Source of the DNA: Alistipes sp. UBA928
GTDB lineage: Bacteria; Bacteroidota; Bacteroidia; Bacteroidales; Rikenellaceae
Assembly: GCA_002293665.1 (NCBI GenBank)
Contig: DBDQ01000110.1
Span: forward strand, 1 to 7,203
Direction of reading: 5' to 3'
DNA: 7,203 nucleotides
The position numbers were made by a program, and so were the translations under genes. Below are positions 5,402-7,203 of the stretch, piece by piece; the first letter of the stretch is position 1; each line of letters opens with the position of its first letter. Under the pieces are notes generated by a model. That model was not told where the DNA came from. It worked only from the letters and a program-made list of their open reading frames with translations, and made no database searches.

Positions 5402-5431
5402 TTCTCGAGTCGCCCTGTATTTTGGGGTCCG

Positions 5432-5458
5432 TTTTTATTTCTGGGGGAGCAATAAAAA
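5432..5458. repeat. 8-bp AT inverted repeat and paired GGGGGAG motifs in the nrdD leader
   Basis: TTTTTATT (5432-5439) and AATAAAAA (5451-5458) are perfect inverted copies around an 11-base centre. The purine motif GGGGGAG occurs in that centre (5443-5449) and again just after the right arm (5459-5465). In RNA, the stem would place one motif in the loop and leave the other single-stranded. Confidence 0.45.
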
Positions 5459-5475
5459 GGGGGAGAATTAAAGAA

Positions 5476-5513
5476 GGGCGGCCGGATCAGCCGGGCGGCA
5501 GGAGCCGCACCGG
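5476..5513 (+). other. GC-rich foldable element in the nrdD 5' leader
   Basis: A 9-bp hairpin can form from CCGG-GCGGC (5491-5499), loop AGGA, GCCGC (5504-5508) and CCGG (5510-5513) with one bulged A at 5509. A third CCGG (5482-5485) can instead pair with 5491-5494 across loop ATCAG, and GGGCGGC is repeated (5476-5482 and 5493-5499), so the two folds exclude one another. It ends 26 bases before the nrdD ATG. It does not match any riboswitch consensus I know, including cobalamin. Confidence 0.45.
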
Positions 5514-5539
5514 GAAGAAATTAGAAGAAAGAAACGACG

Positions 5540-7203
5540 ATGGAAACGTACATTATCAAACGCGACGGCAAACGCGAGCCGTTCTCAGTGGACAAAATCA
5601 AAAACGCGATCGCGAAAGCCTTCCTCTCGGTGGGCAGTTTCGCCACGCAGGATGTCCTCACCAACATCCTTGCCCGTGTGAGCATCACCGGCGAGATGAC
5701 AGTCGAGGATATCCAGAACCAGGTGGAGGTCGCCCTCATGGCCGAACGGTACTACACCGTGGCCAAAGCCTACATCCTCTACCGCCAACGCCATGCCGAG
5801 GATCGCGAAGTGAGCGAAAAGCTCAAATTCCTCATGGACTACTGCGAGGCCCCCAACCCCGCCACCGGCTCCAAGTTCGACGCCAACGCCAATGTCGAAC
5901 AGAAAAACATGGCGACACTCATTGGCGAGCTGCCCAAGAGCAACTTCATCCGCCTCAATCGCCGCATGCTCACCGACCGCCTCAAGGAGATGTACGGCAA
6001 GGAGGTAAGCGACAAATACATCGACCTGCTCAACAACCACTTCATCTACAAGAACGACGAAACGTCGCTGTCGAACTACTGTGCCTCGATCACCATGTAC
6101 CCGTGGCTCATAGGCGGCACGATAGCCATAGGCGGCAACTCCAAGGCCCCCACGAACCTCAAGTCGTTCGCCGGAGGGTTCATCAACATGGTCTTCATCG
6201 TCTCGTCGATGCTGAGCGGCGCCTGCGCCACGCCCGAGTTCCTCATGTACATGAACTACTTCATCGGTAAGGAGTTCGGCACCGACTACTGGAAAAATCC
6301 CGACAAGCAGGCCGACTTGTCGAAAAAGCAGCGCACGCTCGACAAGGTGATAACCGACTACTTCGAACAGATAGTCTACTCGATCAACCAGCCCACGGGC
6401 GCACGCAACTTCCAGGCCGTGTTCTGGAACATATCGTACTACGACCGCTTCTACTTTGAGTCGCTGTTCGAGAACTTCATCTTCCCCGACGGCAGCGCCC
6501 CCGACTGGGACGGCCTCAACTGGCTCCAAAAGCGTTTCATGCGCTGGTTCAACGCCGAGCGCACCCGCACGGTGCTCACTTTCCCTGTCGAAACCATGGC
6601 GCTGCTCACAGCGAACGGCGAACCGAAAGACAAGGAGTACGGCGACTTCACGGCCGAGATGTACGCCGAGGGACACTCGTTCTTCACCTACCTGAGCGAC
6701 AACGCCGACTCGCTTTCGAGTTGCTGCCGCCTGCGCAACGAGATCACCGACAACGAGTTCAGCTACACGCTCGGTGCGGGAGGTATCTCCACAGGCTCCA
6801 AGAGCGTGCTCACCATCAACCTCAACCGCTGCATCCAGTACGCCGCGCGTCAGGGCATACCCTACCAGTTCTTCCTCGAAGAGGTGATCGACCTTGTGCA
6901 CAAAGTACAGAACGCCTACAACGAGAATCTGAAGGATATGCAGGCCAAGGGCATGCTGCCTCTGTTCGACGCGGGCTACATCAACCTCGGGCGTCAATAC
7001 CTCACCATAGGGGTAAACGGACTGGTCGAGGCCGCCGAGTTCCTCGGCATCGAGATCAGCGACAACGATCAGTACGCCACCTTCACACAGGAGATTCTCG
7101 GCATGGTCGAAAAATACAACAAGAAATACCGCACGAGCGAAGTGATGTTCAACTGCGAAATGATCCCGGCCGAGAACGTCGGCGTCAAACACGCCAAGTG
7201 GGA
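5540..7203 (+). CDS. nrdD: Anaerobic (class III) ribonucleoside-triphosphate reductase, 3' end outside window
   Basis: The first 554 codons are visible with no stop; the family is usually a bit over 700 residues, so the C-terminal zinc site and glycyl-radical loop lie beyond the window. The enzyme makes deoxyribonucleotides from ribonucleoside triphosphates in the cytoplasm without oxygen, using a glycyl radical installed by the radical-SAM activase NrdG. Residues 1 to about 95 form an ATP-cone (YIIKRDGKREPFSVDKIKNA, then QVEVALMAERYYTVAKAYILYR), which senses ATP/dATP. Active-site stretches follow: LSNYCASITMYPWL with Cys181, SINQPTGARNFQ (281-292), SSCCRLRNE with Cys395/Cys396 (one the likely thiyl-radical cysteine), LGAGGISTGS (411-420), and FNCEMIPAENVGVKHAKW at the edge. 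The ATG at 5540 is chosen because the ATP-cone begins there; it follows a purine-rich A/G tract (about 5514-5534). nrdG would be expected downstream. Confidence 0.97.
   Translation, partial: METYIIKRDGKREPFSVDKIKNAIAKAFLSVGSFATQDVLTNILARVSITGEMTVEDIQNQVEVALMAERYYTVAKAYILYRQRHAEDREVSEKLKFLMDYCEAPNPATGSKFDANANVEQKNMATLIGELPKSNFIRLNRRMLTDRLKEMYGKEVSDKYIDLLNNHFIYKNDETSLSNYCASITMYPWLIGGTIAIGGNSKAPTNLKSFAGGFINMVFIVSSMLSGACATPEFLMYMNYFIGKEFGTDYWKNPDKQADLSKKQRTLDKVITDYFEQIVYSINQPTGARNFQAVFWNISYYDRFYFESLFENFIFPDGSAPDWDGLNWLQKRFMRWFNAERTRTVLTFPVETMALLTANGEPKDKEYGDFTAEMYAEGHSFFTYLSDNADSLSSCCRLRNEITDNEFSYTLGAGGISTGSKSVLTINLNRCIQYAARQGIPYQFFLEEVIDLVHKVQNAYNENLKDMQAKGMLPLFDAGYINLGRQYLTIGVNGLVEAAEFLGIEISDNDQYATFTQEILGMVEKYNKKYRTSEVMFNCEMIPAENVGVKHAKW

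Noticed and set aside
5418..5539. Cobalamin or TPP riboswitch ahead of nrdD
   Set aside because: The GC-rich stretch superficially recalls a B12 element, but the conserved B12-box core (GCTG.CCCGC.ACTG-like) and the TPP CTGAGA motif are absent.
5585..7192. 535-codon open frame antisense to nrdD
   Set aside because: The plus strand encodes unmistakable NrdD across the whole span; the antisense product is Val/Glu/His-rich without a recognisable fold and is explained by codon bias.

Overview
The window looks like chromosome of an obligately anaerobic, fairly GC-rich member of the Bacteroidota, most likely an Alistipes/Rikenellaceae-type gut bacterium. The evidence is: Bacteroidota-type promoter boxes (TTTG ... 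TAnnTTTG), start regions that are A-rich and lack strong Shine-Dalgarno sequences, protein families typical of gut Bacteroidota (GH109, NahK-like kinase, MuiA-like DUF4139 protein, a SusC-like sequence signature) and an anaerobic ribonucleotide reductase. The genus is inferred from composition and content, not demonstrated. No mobile element, CRISPR array, tRNA or rRNA is visible.

Region 1 (2-1959, plus strand): the 3' part of a small-molecule kinase of the APH/NahK-like group, overlapping by ATGA with a lipoprotein of glycoside hydrolase family 109 (NAD-dependent alpha-N-acetylgalactosaminidase). Together they suggest a salvage unit for GalNAc from mucin or blood-group-A-like glycans: the lipoprotein releases the sugar outside the cytoplasm and the kinase phosphorylates it inside. 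Region 2 (1954-3320, minus strand): a two-gene unit of a DUF1266 protein followed by a four-helix membrane protein of unknown function. The membrane protein runs convergently into the GH109 gene and overlaps its last 6 bases.

Region 3 (3321-3565): a divergent control region. A canonical Bacteroidota promoter (TTTG-N20-TAAATTTG) reads leftwards to DUF1266, and a TATCTTTG box reads rightwards. The left leader carries a 12-bp perfect palindrome and a small GC hairpin; the right leader has a possible 13-codon upstream ORF. Region 4 (3566-5254, plus): a secreted MuiA-like protein (DUF4140-coiled coil-DUF4139) that unexpectedly contains the SusC/RagA-type signature VVVGYGTQRKAELTGA in its middle. 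A clear intrinsic terminator follows.

Region 5 (5308-7203, plus): a 230-base leader region rich in dyads and repeats, then the first 554 codons of nrdD, the anaerobic ribonucleoside-triphosphate reductase with an N-terminal ATP-cone; the gene continues past the window. The observations most worth following are the SusC-like signature inside the MuiA-like protein, the kinase-GH109 coupling, and the structured promoter/leader of nrdD.
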